A DNA stretch of 64,000 bases from Prinia subflava (lineage: Eukaryota; Chordata; Aves; Passeriformes; Cisticolidae), in contig NC_086248.1 in the NCBI RefSeq assembly GCF_021018805.1, positions 94,393,739-94,457,738 of the forward strand, written 5' to 3'. The stretch's first letter is position 1, and each line of letters begins with the position of its first letter. Below the pieces are notes generated by a model that was not told the DNA's origin, ran no database searches, and saw nothing but the letters and a program-made list of their open reading frames with translations. The position numbers were made by a program, and so were the translations under genes. Shown piece after piece: positions 1 to 13,161 of the stretch.

Positions 1-3000
1 TACCTTTAATAAGCACTGTAGTTTACGTAAACATTGTTGATTTATAAATTGGGAATTTTACACACTTGCAGGATCAACACCAAATTCTTCCTGGAGAGTG
101 CGGCTTTGATTCAAGTTTGACTAGCTGTTCTCTTAGCAGATTTAGTTTCACAGTCATCATGAAAACTTCCAGGTCTTCAAGACACGTCAGGGAAATAGAT
201 AATACAAAGAGATAAGAATTGCTTCCTTGGCAATATATATATTCACAAATCATTTGTGCAGCTTGATTTTTTATAACCTTAATGAAGAATGAAATGAAAG
301 AGTACTTACATATTGCTGGTGATCTAATCCAATGTTTTGCTATTCTGTAAATATGCCTGAGAATGCAGTATGGAAAAAAGGTAAGATTATCAATCTTATT
401 CTAGATTACTATACCATTTCTGAAGTGTATTTTAACATGGAAAGTACTTAGCTTCTTAAAACTTTTGAGGTATGGCTATTTTCCATGGAGTGGGCTTGAA
501 ATAAATCATTCTTTGTCACAGTAATATGAGGAGAACTTGCTCAGCCTCCACTTGTCTGTTCCTTTTTGATAAAGATAGGTCCAGGTGCTGGCCAGTTTCT
601 CAAGTGTCAAAGTATTTTGAAGAATGTATATGTTGTCTTATAATTAAATTAAAATGTTCCTCATCATTGACTGCAGAAGCAATTGATTCTGTAGTCTATT
701 TTCAATTAGTGCCAAAGCCTTTTGGACAGCTCCTTGGAATTCTTGCAACAATAAACCCCTCATTTTTGTAATGTTGTCTTTCACTTGATGTTTAATTAAT
801 TGCTTTATCTTCAAACTATCTTTTTTTACATGTCTTCAAAGATATGGAGGGGAAATATATCATGCTTTTTAACTTACCTGTAATTTGAATTTTCTGGAAG
901 TAAACTTACCCTGTCAGCTTTCTCTGTGAGCCTCAGAAACAGAGACAAGTGCCAAGTGTGCTTTCTTATATGTAAATGTTAATTTGGAGTGGTAGGTCAC
1001 ATCATTTAAGACATCTATGCCTTTTCCTGGGGATTTTAGGCATAAATGCTAGATTTCTAGGAATCTTGAAACTGTAATTTACCAGACTACTTCCATAGCC
1101 ACAAACCTGATGCTGTTAGCATAGGTTAGATATAAAAACTGAGCTTTGGGGGCTGATGGTGAAACTGAAATGAAGTGTCTAAAGTTATAGAGCAATCAAT
1201 GGCCTGTTTTAACTCCACGGGATAGCATTTCCTGAATACAGTGAGATTGGGTAGGAACTATTATGTTTACACAGTAAGCTGAATTTCCAACACAGATTCA
1301 GCTCACATGCCTCATGAGCTTTATTCCGTCCATGTTTCTCTTGAGCAAGGAATGGAAGCAGTCTTTACCATTTTTAGCTAGTTCTGTGTAAATAGTTGAA
1401 GTTTTGCAATAAACATGAACACTATAAGTAACATAAGCAGCTGCTTACACTGAAGTCTTCAATGACATGAAGGCAATATTTTCTCATGTATTTTTATATA
1501 GCACTAAATGTACCATTAGGATCAACAGATTAAACATAAGCTTTATTTCACTTGTATCCAAAGAAAATATTTTTATAATCCGAATGTGTAGAAAGAAATC
1601 TGAGATCTGTGTGTACACTCATTGGACCAAATAGTCTCTGGTGTAGCTGATTAGTTTTGATGAAGGTAGAATAAAACAGGTGTGACAACACAGTGTTGTA
1701 GGATAACAATAGTTCTATACCTGCGAGCTTTGAAGGTGCTGTAGTGTCTGGGTAGATTTTTTTGTTTTTTAAGAGGTCTGTTATAATTAGTGACAGGTCA
1801 TAAAACATTGTCTGTGGACAAAGACTGGCTAATCTTGGCCTTTTAAGCTGTCTCGTAGAGACAGATTTCACAGTCTTCTATTTTGTCTAAAGTAGGATCT
1901 TCACTGTAAAATAAGTAGAAAAGGGGAAGAGGTACATTTTCATTAAGCTCTAACATATCATTGACTGTCAGGTAGGTCTTGTTATGCTGTCCATCCTCAT
2001 TTAACTATCCCACAAGATCTCTTAATGAAGTTAAGCCCCAAGTTCACTCCAGTAATTCTGTGGCAAGAGTTTGTGCAATGTAACAATTCATCACTTGTCA
2101 GGAAGGCACTTTTAGTTTATACATTTAATAAGGGCATCCTCTAGCTTGGTTAATTAGAAATGAACAGTTTGCATATTTACTAAATGCGGAGTGTCATTGC
2201 CACCACGGCCTATTGCCTACATGAATTATTTCTCTATCTGCAATAAACAGCTGGGTAATTATTACTGCCATAATCAGATAAATTCCCTCTGTAAGGCTTT
2301 TCTTACATGGCAATTCTTTGAACTCATCCAAAGCTGAACAAAATTTATGAACTCCAGCAGCTAGACCACTTTTTCATAGTGTAGTGTCCCTGTTCCCTAT
2401 TTCAAGGACATGTAGACTATCATAAATATTGTGTAAATTAGGAGGATAAATATGATTACCTAAAGATTACATATTAATAAACTTGATTTTCAAAATATAA
2501 TTTTCAGGTTGTAACTGATTACATTATAGCAGTTCTGGTTTATCTAATTGTAGAGACATGACAGGCCATCTATATACAGGCTGTATGAGGTTATCAGGAA
2601 AGGGCTGTACCACTTGAAGACTAAAGACTACTGAAGAAGTATATAAATATTTTTCATGTGCCATAGTCACTTCAGCTGTTTAGGTCATTAGAAGTATGAC
2701 AAATATTATGTGCCATTTACTCAACTCACTTAAAGCAGTTCTATTGTTATTAAAATAAGGTGATGGTTCTTCTTGTTGTGCTATTTTCAGTATAATTATG
2801 AAGCGTAAAATTTAAATGCATTCATTTATGGGTTACATAAGAAAATTGGATATTTCTTTTATTTGTAGGAGCACTTTATAGACAATTATATAACTAAGTT
2901 TCCTCTATGCTACCAAAGTATTACTGCTCATATGTGAGTGTATCTGCAGGTACATCAGTGAGTCCTTAATTTACACATATGGATTTTCCAGAACATGTTA

Positions 3001-4706
3001 TAATGTAGCTTATTTTTGAGACCTCCAAAGAAACAAACAAACAAAAAAAAAATCCCAAAGATGTGAATGTTATTTTTCTTGGTTGGCACACAACAGCCTA
3101 TTTGACCTAACATCAGTATTTTGTTTTAATCATAATGTAAGATACTGTGTCTGAGTGCTGCTAGAAAGTTGCCAGTTATTGTTCCTATACTTCATAACTC
3201 TTTATCAAACAAGTGGCATTCCTCACAATTCAGCAAAATGCTCAGAGATAGCAGAATGTTGAGGAAGGCCAAACAGAATAAAGTGTGCTTTGGCACTACT
3301 CTACCCAGTAGTATAGTAGTAGGCTTTTGAGATTAAACTCCTTTTATCATTTCCCATTGATGTCAGAGAAATAGAAACTACAGCAGTTAAGACCTTTAAA
3401 ATGAGCCACATCACAGTTCATTTTGTTATTGAAAGTGTGGTGACTATGCACTGCTTTTTCCCAAATTTGTGATTTTTTTTTTTTTTGTCTGGGGACATGA
3501 AGACTTACTGATCTTTATTTGGCATTTCAGATTTTTTGACAGTGGAAAATTAGAGTCCTTTGCTTTATATTGGTGCATCCTATAATGTCCCATGAGATAG
3601 CATAGAGTTGCATGAGATTAAAAACAGTATACAGTGTCTTATGAACATATTTTTGTTCTGTTTTAAATGAAAAAATGTCCAAAATGGAGAAAAAAGGGGA
3701 TCAAAAAATTGTCTTATTTAATTATTTTTTGATTCTCTAAATCATTATAAATAGAATTTTCTGTTATCTAATGAGAGCTAAGTGTCTGAAATGCTAACTC
3801 AGAGAAGAAAACAGAAAGACTGCTTGTCTTCTATTTTTACAATCTAGAACGGCAGTGAGTAGTTACAAAAAAGTATTGTTTTTTTGTTCTAGTAATAATG
3901 AAAACAATGTTATTTGGAATCAAGTGGTCTTGTCTGACTTCAGATCTATCACCAATATGATGTTTAACAGTACACAATTTATAGCAGTATCTATAAAAAG
4001 CCCATTAAGTTTTGACTGAACAATCTAATCTTGATTTAATAACATCAAAATATAGTAAATACTCTTTTTATTTTAATCCAAGAGTTAATTACCTTTGGTG
4101 TTCAGAGTACATCCCATAGTTCCCCCATGAAACAGTTTCATTTTATCTTTGAACCATTACTTCTTGCTATATTCAGCTCTGCTAGACTGAAAACTGTGCT
4201 AGACATAAACAATGGAGATCATTAAAAGATGTTGTTGCCACTTAAAATAATTTTTGTTGCCATTTTAGACAGACCTTCAAAGGTCCTTTCTGATCAGCAT
4301 CAGAACTCAGCACAGTTATGATGACTAGAAAATTTTTAAAAAATCATTTTTCTTCTGCTAGTTTATGCATTCATTGGTATGAATGCTTTCTATCATGTGA
4401 AAGAACTTCTTCATTTCTATGAATCCTGCTTGGGATACCGCCTTTAAAAGCAATAATTCTTCATATTGTGATCATGACTTTCCTTAAACTGTGAGAAAAT
4501 TTTATTTATAATTATACCCATTTCAAATTCCTCAGACTCTTCATCTTGTAGGGATAATTGCAGGAGTCCATTAACTGGGTTATCCTTGACAGTGAAGCTT
4601 AATCCCAATGTTTTACCCTGAACTCCACAATTCCTGCTACCTTCAAATCAAATCAAAATCGGCATCTCAAGGCAGCAACATTTTCCACCTCTCTTCTTCA
4701 AGTAGG

Positions 4707-4871
4707 CTTCTTTTTTCTTTTCTTTTCTTTTCTTTTCTTTTCTTTTCTTTTCTTTTCTTTTCTTTTCTTTTCTTTTCTTTTCTTTTCTTTTCTTTTCTTT
4801 TCTTTTCTTTTCTTTTCTTTTCTTTTCTTTTCTTTTCTTTTCTTTTCTTTTCTTTTCTTTTCTTTTCTTTT
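4707..4871. repeat. (TTTTC)n microsatellite
   Basis: About 32 uninterrupted TTTTC units follow a short irregular pyrimidine lead-in (CTTCTTTTTTC). No interruption or substitution is visible. The tract continues without a break into the TTCCC array at 4872. Open frames running through it on both strands (KRKEK- and SFLFF-type repeats) are products of the period and have no coding meaning. Confidence 0.98.
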
Positions 4872-5130
4872 CCCTTCCCTTCCCTTCCCTTCCCTTCCCT
4901 TCCCTTCCCTTCCCTTCCCTTCCCTTCCCTTCCCTTCCCTTCCCTTCCCTTCCCTTCCCTTCCCTTCCCTTCCCTTCCCTTCCCTTCCCTTCCCTTCCCT
5001 TCCCTTCCCTTCCCTTCCCTTCCCTTCCCTTCCCTTCCCTTCCCTTCCCTTCCCTTCCCTTCCCTTCCCTTCCCTTCCCTTCCCTTCCCTTCCCTTCCCT
5101 TCCCTTCCCTTCCCTTCCCTTCCCTTTTCC
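4872..5130. repeat. (TTCCC)n microsatellite, G-quadruplex-forming complement
   Basis: About 51 perfect CCCTT units end in TTTTCC before unique sequence resumes at 5131. The minus strand reads GGGAA repeatedly, so runs of three Gs separated by two bases recur about 51 times. This fits the usual G3 N1-7 quadruplex rule over the whole array. Together with the TTTTC array it is a 424-bp strand with no purine at all on the + strand. The complete absence of mixed units at the junction is odd. Confidence 0.98.
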
Positions 5131-6549
5131 AATTAACTGTTTGCTAAATGTTTGCAGCCTCATGTACAAACTGATTTGGTCTTTCAGCTTGCATGGCACC
5201 CAAACGATGCAGCACTCATTTGCCTACTTGCACTTGGTGTTGAGAGGCCTCACAACCATCTACAGCGCTGTGTTTGGCCCCTCAGGAAAGATCTAGTGCT
5301 CTGACCAGAAGATTATGTGATTGAGTACAGACAATAGAATATATTGGATATACTCTTTAGACATGTGTAATTGGATGTTGAAATCTATAATTAAGGGTAG
5401 TTTCAGTTATTAGGTAGATGCAAAATTTCAGAGAATAGACTTTAATTCGAAGTGTAATTTCTTGCATGGCATACTGAAAATGCCATGGGTTTTTTTTCTG
5501 GTGTTGATTACTTCAGAGTTTTCAAGACAGTCAGAGATAAGATTTCCTAACACTTCTGAAAATTGGGATCTAGTTGATATTTTCAGTTTGGCAATGAGCT
5601 ACTGCTGTGAAATCACATACTTACAAGTAACATTACTATATTAAAAAAATTTGTCAGATCTCTCCCAAAATAATTACAATTGCTATGTAATAAAAATATT
5701 CATTTACTGTGTCTTTCATAATGTTTTATGCTTGAATAAAAATGACATCATAGGTGCTCAAGTGGTAACACCATTCCATGAATATGAAATTGAGAAAACC
5801 ATGAGGTACCACAAAAATCACTATGAAGTTGTGAGTCTTGGCACTGCTGCTCTGCTATATGTAATAGGTCATTACATAAAAGCTCTCCCTGCCTTGCTGT
5901 TGTAAAACCTGTTTAATGTAGACAAAGTGTACCATTTTATTTATCAATGTATGCAGACTTTTATGTGAAAGTAAGTGAAGGATGTGAGTTAGTGAGTAGA
6001 CTTCAGTCAAATTGTTTCATAATACTCTGAGAAGGAAAATCAACTTAACTGATGACCTTTAGAAGCTATAACATCATGTTTGCTTTCTAAATCACATAAT
6101 GTTGAATATTGTAAATGTTGCCAAGTACCATATATTAAAGTACAAGAAGTACAGATACGTCTACATTGTACTGCACTGCAGCAGAAAGATAACAGCTTAA
6201 ATGAGTTCATGCTAGTACTGGAAACAGCTTAACTGTAGCAAAACGTAGCAGTGAGCTTTCCTCTAGTTATTACTGTGCAGATGGGAGCATGTATAGTCTT
6301 CTGGGAATTGCGGTGCCAAAAGATAACAGATACTTTCACATGACATTCACTAGAAAACTTCCAATGGTGTTTGGCTGTGGTTAGACAGCCTCTTTTATAT
6401 GTTGCAGGAAAAATTAGGAACATGACTGCTCTCTTAGCAGCTTAGAGCTGACACTGTGCTAAAAATGACCACTGCTGCTAAACTGCTGTCAGAATAAATT
6501 GTATTGGGGCTATGTTATCAATTCTGGGCCAGATCGCCTTTGTTACCCT

Positions 6550-6613
6550 CAAATACTAATTTCACTGTTTAAGCTAATCACCAAATACTAATTTCACTAT
6601 TAAAGCTAATCAA
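6550..6613. repeat. Tandem duplication, 32-bp period
   Basis: Two adjacent 32-bp units begin with CAAATACTAATTTCACT. They differ only at a few positions (GTTT versus ATTA before AAGCTAATCA, and the last base). It is a simple local duplication in the intron. Confidence 0.9.
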
Positions 6614-6949
6614 TCAGGCTGATTTTTCATGAAGGGGTCAATAACAAACAGCCATTGAGTGCAAACATTTTTCCTGTTGGCTTTTTCAGTATAGACCTGG
6701 GCATAAATAAAGCTGAACCAGTATACTTGTATCTGTTTCCTCTGCCAACAGGAGTTTTAGTGTGGAGTTGCTCTTATGCCACATCCTTAATAGGTGGGGT
6801 TTACAGTTTAATTAAAATTATTAAGCTGAAAAATCATTGTTTAGATTGGACCTTTTACAAATTTTTTTAAAACTTCATAGCATTTTCTGCTGCCAATGAG
6901 GATAAAGTACATTTGCCTATGTATATATATTTGTATATTTATATACACA

Positions 6950-7033
6950 TTTGGTCCAAATATTTTTCCCTTGTGTGTATATATCCATTTGCCTATGGCT
7001 ATATTTACACAAGGGAAAAACATTTGGACCAAA
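6950..7033. repeat. 84-bp imperfect palindrome (hairpin)
   Basis: Arms 6950-6987 and 6996-7033 are inverted copies matching at 34 of 38 positions, with an 8-nt loop (TTTGCCTA). The outer 12 bp (TTTGGTCCAAAT) are perfect. The segment CATTTGCCTATG at the loop also occurs at 6910-6921, 76 bp upstream. Transcribed, this would fold into a stable stem-loop of pre-miRNA size. It could also be a template-switch inversion or a small MITE. Confidence 0.9.
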
Positions 7034-7218
7034 AAGTTTGCACATTTTGAGAAAATAGAATAATGTTAAGAGACTATATATGAAGTAAATTAAGTTTTTA
7101 GTATATGTGAGGGAAAAGTCTGCATGAGTTGGTATTGAAACCTTAATTAGAAGATTCTGCATAATGGATTAGGAAAACACTCTGGTTTTAGTTCTAAGCT
7201 GCCTCTGCAATCCGTAGC

Positions 7219-7470
7219 TTAAAAGGCTGCTGCACTCTCTTGAGTAACTGTGCAGCAATGGAAATTGGAAGGATAAGAAGGATGCATCCGTCTGTTCCTC
7301 CCTATCGTCTGGTACATGCTGTGCCCTGATCTCCTGATCTGCACGAGGTATTCATTCACCGCGTGCCCTTCACCACCACGTTCATCACATTTCCAGCGTC
7401 GGGTATTGATCACACTGTGCACCTTGACAGTGGAACTGGTGCGTCCCTTAATTCCATTGGCAAGGTACAC
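7219..7470 (-). other. Unrecognised open frame in a CpG-containing block
   Basis: An 83-codon minus-strand frame begins at GTG (VYLANGIKGRTSSTVKVHSV...) and ends in TAA. The block has more G+C and more CpG (for example CCGACGCTGG) than its surroundings. I recognise no protein family and no splice sites, and no ATG opens it. It could be a decayed processed pseudogene, a retroelement fragment or a conserved non-coding block. Confidence 0.2.
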
Positions 7471-7646
7471 TGGTGATTAGGGGGGATGGACAGACTGTGT
7501 GCTACCATGAACAAATTATAATGGGATTTCAAGGTGTTAAGAATTTCTTTCTGTAAAATTCATAAAAATAGGAAATACAGGGTGTAAATACACGTTGGCT
7601 TTATTTATTTTAATTTTTTTCTTATTAAGGAGTCATATTTCCCGTT

Positions 7647-7678
7647 CACTGCAGTGCAGTGACATCCACTGCAGTGCA
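7647..7678. repeat. Repeated palindrome CACTGCAGTGCA, 20-bp period
   Basis: The self-complementary decamer CACTGCAGTG followed by CA occurs at 7647-7658 and again at 7667-7678. The copies are exact. The element is too short to classify. Confidence 0.8.
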
Positions 7679-8125
7679 ATAGTATTCCTCCAGATCTTGA
7701 AGAGAGTGTCATGATTGATTTGTTGAACGGATTAATGTAAATATTCACATTTAAAATTAGTAAGAATTTTGGACATCTATTTGTGGTAGATCTCATAGAC
7801 AGTAAGTTACCTTGTACCACTAATAACTAACTACCGCTTTGAGCATTTATCTAACTGCAACTTGAGATCAAGTAATTTGGTCAAGGAATTCTGTCAGATA
7901 CACACACAACTGTATATCATGGTAGAGAGGAAAAGAGAATTACATAGCTGCCCTGTTTTGCTTACTAAATCTGAAGAGGTTCATTTAAAAAAATGAGAAA
8001 AATGTTGAGGATGAACAAGATGTCTGATGGTACATAGCTAACTTGAGTATGTAGTATGTGTGTTCTGTTAAAACATTGTCTTCAAAGTACAGAGTTCTCT
8101 AAACTATTTTTACGTCCTAGGCTGG

Positions 8126-8187
8126 TGTATAGATATATTTCATTGTTTTCCCAAATTTAATAGATTAAGTCAAACAATGTTATCATG
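8126..8187 (+). repeat. 62-bp dispersed direct repeat, copy 1
   Basis: The segment runs from TGTATAGATATATTTCATTG to AATGTTATCATG. It is identical to 14287-14348 except for one base (CAAACAATG here, CAAAAAATG there). Flanking sequence on both sides is unrelated between the copies. There is no poly(A) tail and no terminal inverted repeat. Confidence 0.95.
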
Positions 8188-11100
8188 GCAGGTTAAATTC
8201 CATTCTCACCTGCACCAATGTGATGTAAAATCAAGTGACATGCAGTGGTATACCAAAAATTATTGTCTCACAAATTTTATTTTACCTTCCATATTCTGTA
8301 TTTGGGCAGGGAGAATGATATATAGTCAGGAAGATTAAATAGATTTAGGTTATCTCCTTGTATGCTAAGGTTGCCTACTGCTTCTGTTGCAGAAATTTTA
8401 TGATTTGGTGTCTGAACTGTTAAAAATCACAATAAGTTAATACTTTTTCTGGATACTCTAGGCAACTATACTAATTATTTGTTTTTATTGGATGTCCTTT
8501 CCTTTAGTTAATGTAATAATTTTGTAATATTATTTGCCAAAGGACCACAGAATGCCAGTGGAAATGCGAACAGAATGCAATAGTTTGATAAACTTAATAA
8601 ACATAGATCAGTGTGAATTTGTAAAATGATGAAGTTCTATGCAGAATTATTATAATCTGTATATTACTGAAATCATCACTTGAAGACCTTTCCAAAAGTG
8701 CCAGGAACAATATTATATGTGTATTTTTAACCTTTATACAGACAGCAGGAGCACTGTCAACTGAATTTGCATCTCATAGCAGGAACCAACACCATTGCCT
8801 ACTGCATAATGAAGAATCAGAATAACAATAAGTTACCTTGTCAGATGATTTTTTTTTTATTTTCGAATTATATAGAGCTAGTAATTTTATCATTAACAAT
8901 TCAGTAGCTACTTAACAGATTTGTTACATAAGATCATTTTTAATTGTGGGTTTTGAGCACATATATTGATAATCCTATACCTATTTTCAAATGCATGAAA
9001 CATTCCCTATGAAAAGGACGACACACCTTGTGTTAGCCAGCATATTCATGTTTTTAGTAAAAGAAATACATCTAAACTTGCTGTAGTAAACATTGATATT
9101 CTTCTAATTTGTTTCATAATTTTCAGATCACGACAAGACATTACATTTGATAAGATGTCCACATAATTCCCCTACAAAGCTATTCCATAAAAATGTGTGT
9201 GGGAGAAAGTCAGATTGGACTAAACTTATATGGGAAGCCAGGTTTGTAGGAAGATGCAATAGATGTTGTTAATATACTGAGATAGGGTTTAAGATAAAGA
9301 AAAGATTATGTGCTAAAATAGTTACCCAATTTTTGAGTTATAGCATTTCAATAAGCAGTACTTTTCCAGCTATGAACCATGCAACAGACAGATCAGTTAC
9401 AAAAATAGAACGACATTATCCAATAACCTAAAACATGTTTTACATTTACAGAACTCTTTTTCTCCCGCAAAATTTATTGAAGCTCTAAAACAGCAGGCCA
9501 AACAATTTGCTTTCTCCCACTTCACACTGAACCAGGAAAGGTTTATCCTGAAGCAAAATTGGTCCAGAATCCACAGAGTGTCATGTATCCCAGCTAGTAT
9601 TCATAATGTCACCCATATATCCCAAGAAGATTGATCAATGAACCTGTCATATTTGTGAACAAAGAGAAGACTGTCAGAAAGTGTACTGCTTTAATCCAAA
9701 AAACATTTAATTTCAGCTGATTTCCTATTGACTTTAATGGAACTTGAATTTCTTTTCTCTGGGAAGGCATACATGTAGAAGATCCCAAGCATGAAACTTC
9801 CCAGTGAACACATTTCCATGTAAGCTATGTGGAACTCGAGCTGCATTTAGGAGGTTATGTCATTAGTATCACTTATCCTTTTACACATTATTCTGTAAGG
9901 TAACAGTGAAACCCCTGCACAGTGCATGACATGTTAGTATTAATCTACTAATGTGTGAAATCGTATATTCATATCTAACTGCCTTAGATTCTCTGCTTTT
10001 GTTGCTCTTTTTCAAATGCTTGAAAGTATGGTAAAAGAGATGAAAGCTTCAGGTTCAAATAGCTTTAAAATAAATCTATATTTATGCTAAAACATCTATG
10101 TTTCCAGTCAAGCAATGTTTGGACTGGTACATACCACTTATTTTGTACTGCCTCTCAGGAGATAATCATCCTGGGAGCTATTATCCCTGTGACACAATTG
10201 TCATGTTCTGTACAACAGTACAGTGCAGTATAATGTCTGATAGAGAGATTTTAGAACAACAGACAAAATGTGTTGGCCCCAAAACTATGCTGAAAATTAT
10301 TTGTAACTGCTTAAAAAAATCTCAAACTTCTACCTGGATTATGTACAAGTATTACTGAGGGTATGTGATGATCAGGAATGATCATGATGATAGCACTGTC
10401 TAAAAAGATCATGAATTAAATCAAACTTCAACAAGTTATTTTAGACTTCATTTAATTTCAGCAAGTAATGATATTAATCATTCATTCAAAGCAATCTGAT
10501 AAATTCTCATTGATGACAGCAGGAAAAATTTTTCATCCCATTATCATTATTTCTGGAATAAAAATCTATGTTTTTGACATTATTTGTGGGTTTTTACCAC
10601 CAGTTATATTCTAAATCAAAAAGCTTCCATATTCACTGTTAGGAAGAAGTACCCTCAGTATATAAGAACATGAATAGACTGTAGTAATATGTTTATTGTT
10701 TCATCAGTTGTAGATAGAGGTACTAAAGCTGAATAGAGGGCTCTGTAATCAAAAAGGAATAGTTTTAAATATGTAAACCACGGATCATACACTCTGATAT
10801 TGAAGGTAAAGAGGCATAAAATAAAAGAACAACTTTGATACTATATGTATTGTCTATTTATTTGTTTGTGATTGATGGATATAGAACAAAGAATTTCCTA
10901 GTAAAAAATGCTTAGGTACCTACATGTAGTGACTCTGAAATCTGTACCTTGAGAACAAAGAAAGGTCGCCAATCTCTCCAACTCCTAGTTCTTTGTCAAA
11001 AATGGACACAGTTAATGAGGTTTGTTTGGTACAGCACAAATTCTCAGACACAGATAGAGATCCTTTCAATGGAAACAAATTTGTTTGGCTTTACCAGGTT

Positions 11101-13161
11101 ACTTAGCGATTAATAATAGCCTTGAGATGCAGGTCAGAAAGGTCATCGTCCCCGCTTGCCAACACAATCTAAAATGTGCCGCTACTCCGGCTCTGCAGGC
11201 TTTGAGGCCCCAGAATGCTATGCATAAAGTAAAACAGGCTATTTTCCAACTTCTTTTTTCATATTAATAAGCAATTTTCAAGAGAAGGGTGGCAAAATGG
11301 GGGCCATGCCACTCTAAGTAATTCATTTATTTTGCAATTTAATCTTATGTTGGAAAAAAATTACACTGCTGCAAAAGCATAGCATGGTGATTTTTAAACG
11401 TCAGTGTGCTTCATAAGTAACCTTGTATGAAATATCGTATTAGCAGCCTTTAACAGTAAACTGCAACAAAAACTAGTTTCAGAGATTCAAAAATACCTGT
11501 GCATTTTTCCTGATCTGTATTTCCTTTTAATTCTATTTTTCTTTTACAGTTAAAATAAAATGTTTAATTACTTAATACTTTACTTATTTTAATTGATAAA
11601 ATCTTGAAAGATAGCATGGAACAAATAAAAGTTCTACACTGCAACTTGTATTTAAGAATATGATTTCATAGTGTTACATAATTTATAAAGCAATTATTGC
11701 TCTTTCACATATTTTGATGAACTAATTTAATGATAATTAAAATATTAAGAGTAAGTCTTAGTCACAATCTTAAAAAACACTTTTGGGAACAATATGACTT
11801 TTCCATGGGATTATTCATATCAGCAAACTTACCCATGTACATATTTTGACATGATTTGACCCACGTCCTCACAGTGTCTTATTTAGTACTCATTGAAACA
11901 ACTGAGACTATTAATGTGGACCGCTCTAAATAACTTATTTTGCAGGAATATATGAATCATCCAGTTATGTGAATAATTTTTTTTCTTTTTATTTTATCAT
12001 ATAGTCGCATACTAAAAAACTTAAAGACCAGAATTTACTCACCTAATTAACTTTTTAGCAATCTAAATGCTTGAATGAATATGCTTGGTGTCTTTGGCAC
12101 ACAGGTTAATTTGAACTAGCCATTTTGTAATAACAAAAATAACAAATGTTAATCAAACTAACCTTTTTTAAATGGGTCAAAAAATTCTATACACGTGCAC
12201 TGTGCACAATGGCACAGAATTTTGTTTCTTTTACAACATTAATTCACTCTGCTGTTTGCATAATTTATGGCAAGCCTGGCTCTGTGAAACAAAAAAAAAA
12301 AAATGAAACACGTTGAGGAGGCAATCTATGCCCATTTTCTGTTCAAGTTTTCCTCTAAAGATTCAGCTGAAAGCATGAGTCTTCTCCATTCTTTGAAACC
12401 TGGTATTAGGTATAGTTCCATATTTCTTTTATGGTGAAAGGCTTTTCTGCACAGACTCACGCATTTAGATGACTCTGTGCGTTTGCACTCCTCTCTTGTG
12501 CAGTGCTTCATGAAGCAGTTCAGTTCCTGGTTCTCGTGGGGAAAGCTCTCCAGCTCTCATCAAACCAGAGCAGAAATGACCTGTGCAAGAAGCCCGATGC
12601 CACCAACACTCCTCCTAAGGACTGCGTGTATGAAAGGTTCCCATCCACTTTTCCTCTGTGCCTACTTTCTCAGCCTTACAAAGGGCTCGAGCATCCACGA
12701 GTGAATATCATCTCTTATACCATATCTGCTATCCTCTCTCATTCCATAAAATCTCCTCTGTTTGCAGATCAGGAGGTGTTGCAAGGCACTTATGCTGAAA
12801 CATGAGTGAAAAACTTTATTTATATTATAATAGCATCCACTTAGAGAAATTCAAAGTAAAATGACACTGAAAGGCAAATAAAAGGGCTTGCATGAATATA
12901 TTTTATCGAGCTGTTGAAAATGTGAACCTATATACTGCTTCTACTTTTGATCACTTTAATCCTGTTTTTTCATAGTTATATCCAGGTAGCATCCTACAGC
13001 TGTGGAACTGAAAGAACAGTAATTTTACATTCCAGCACTGTCAGTATACTGCTAATATACAAGAAAAAAACACTGTGAAGCTATGAAAGGGTTAAAGTAA
13101 AATAGAAGACTAGCATGTCGTTTGTTGTTATAATATAGTTATCAGACTTATTTTATTACAG

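Larger units (their letters stand above)
1..13161 (+). other. SPATA17: SPATA17 intron (5' part outside window)
   Basis: This stretch precedes the first recognisable exon and ends in the acceptor TTATTACAG. I looked for the exon that should precede it (the tyrosine-rich segment after the last IQ motif in mammals) next to pyrimidine-AG sites and found none, so upstream exons should lie before base 1. It is AT-rich, with no convincing coding sequence. It holds the pyrimidine satellite, a hairpin, small tandem duplications and one copy of a 62-bp repeat, listed separately. That it is intron is an inference from the downstream exons. Confidence 0.8.

Noticed and set aside
4608..5199. Long open frames on both strands encoding SFLFF/SLPFP and KRKEK/GREGK repeats
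   Set aside because: They arise only because a pentamer repeat without stop words is open in all frames. There is no gene structure around them.
6655..6870. Possible exon after GGCTTTTTCAG near 6689
   Set aside because: The frame does not resemble any SPATA17 segment and no matching donor in phase was seen.
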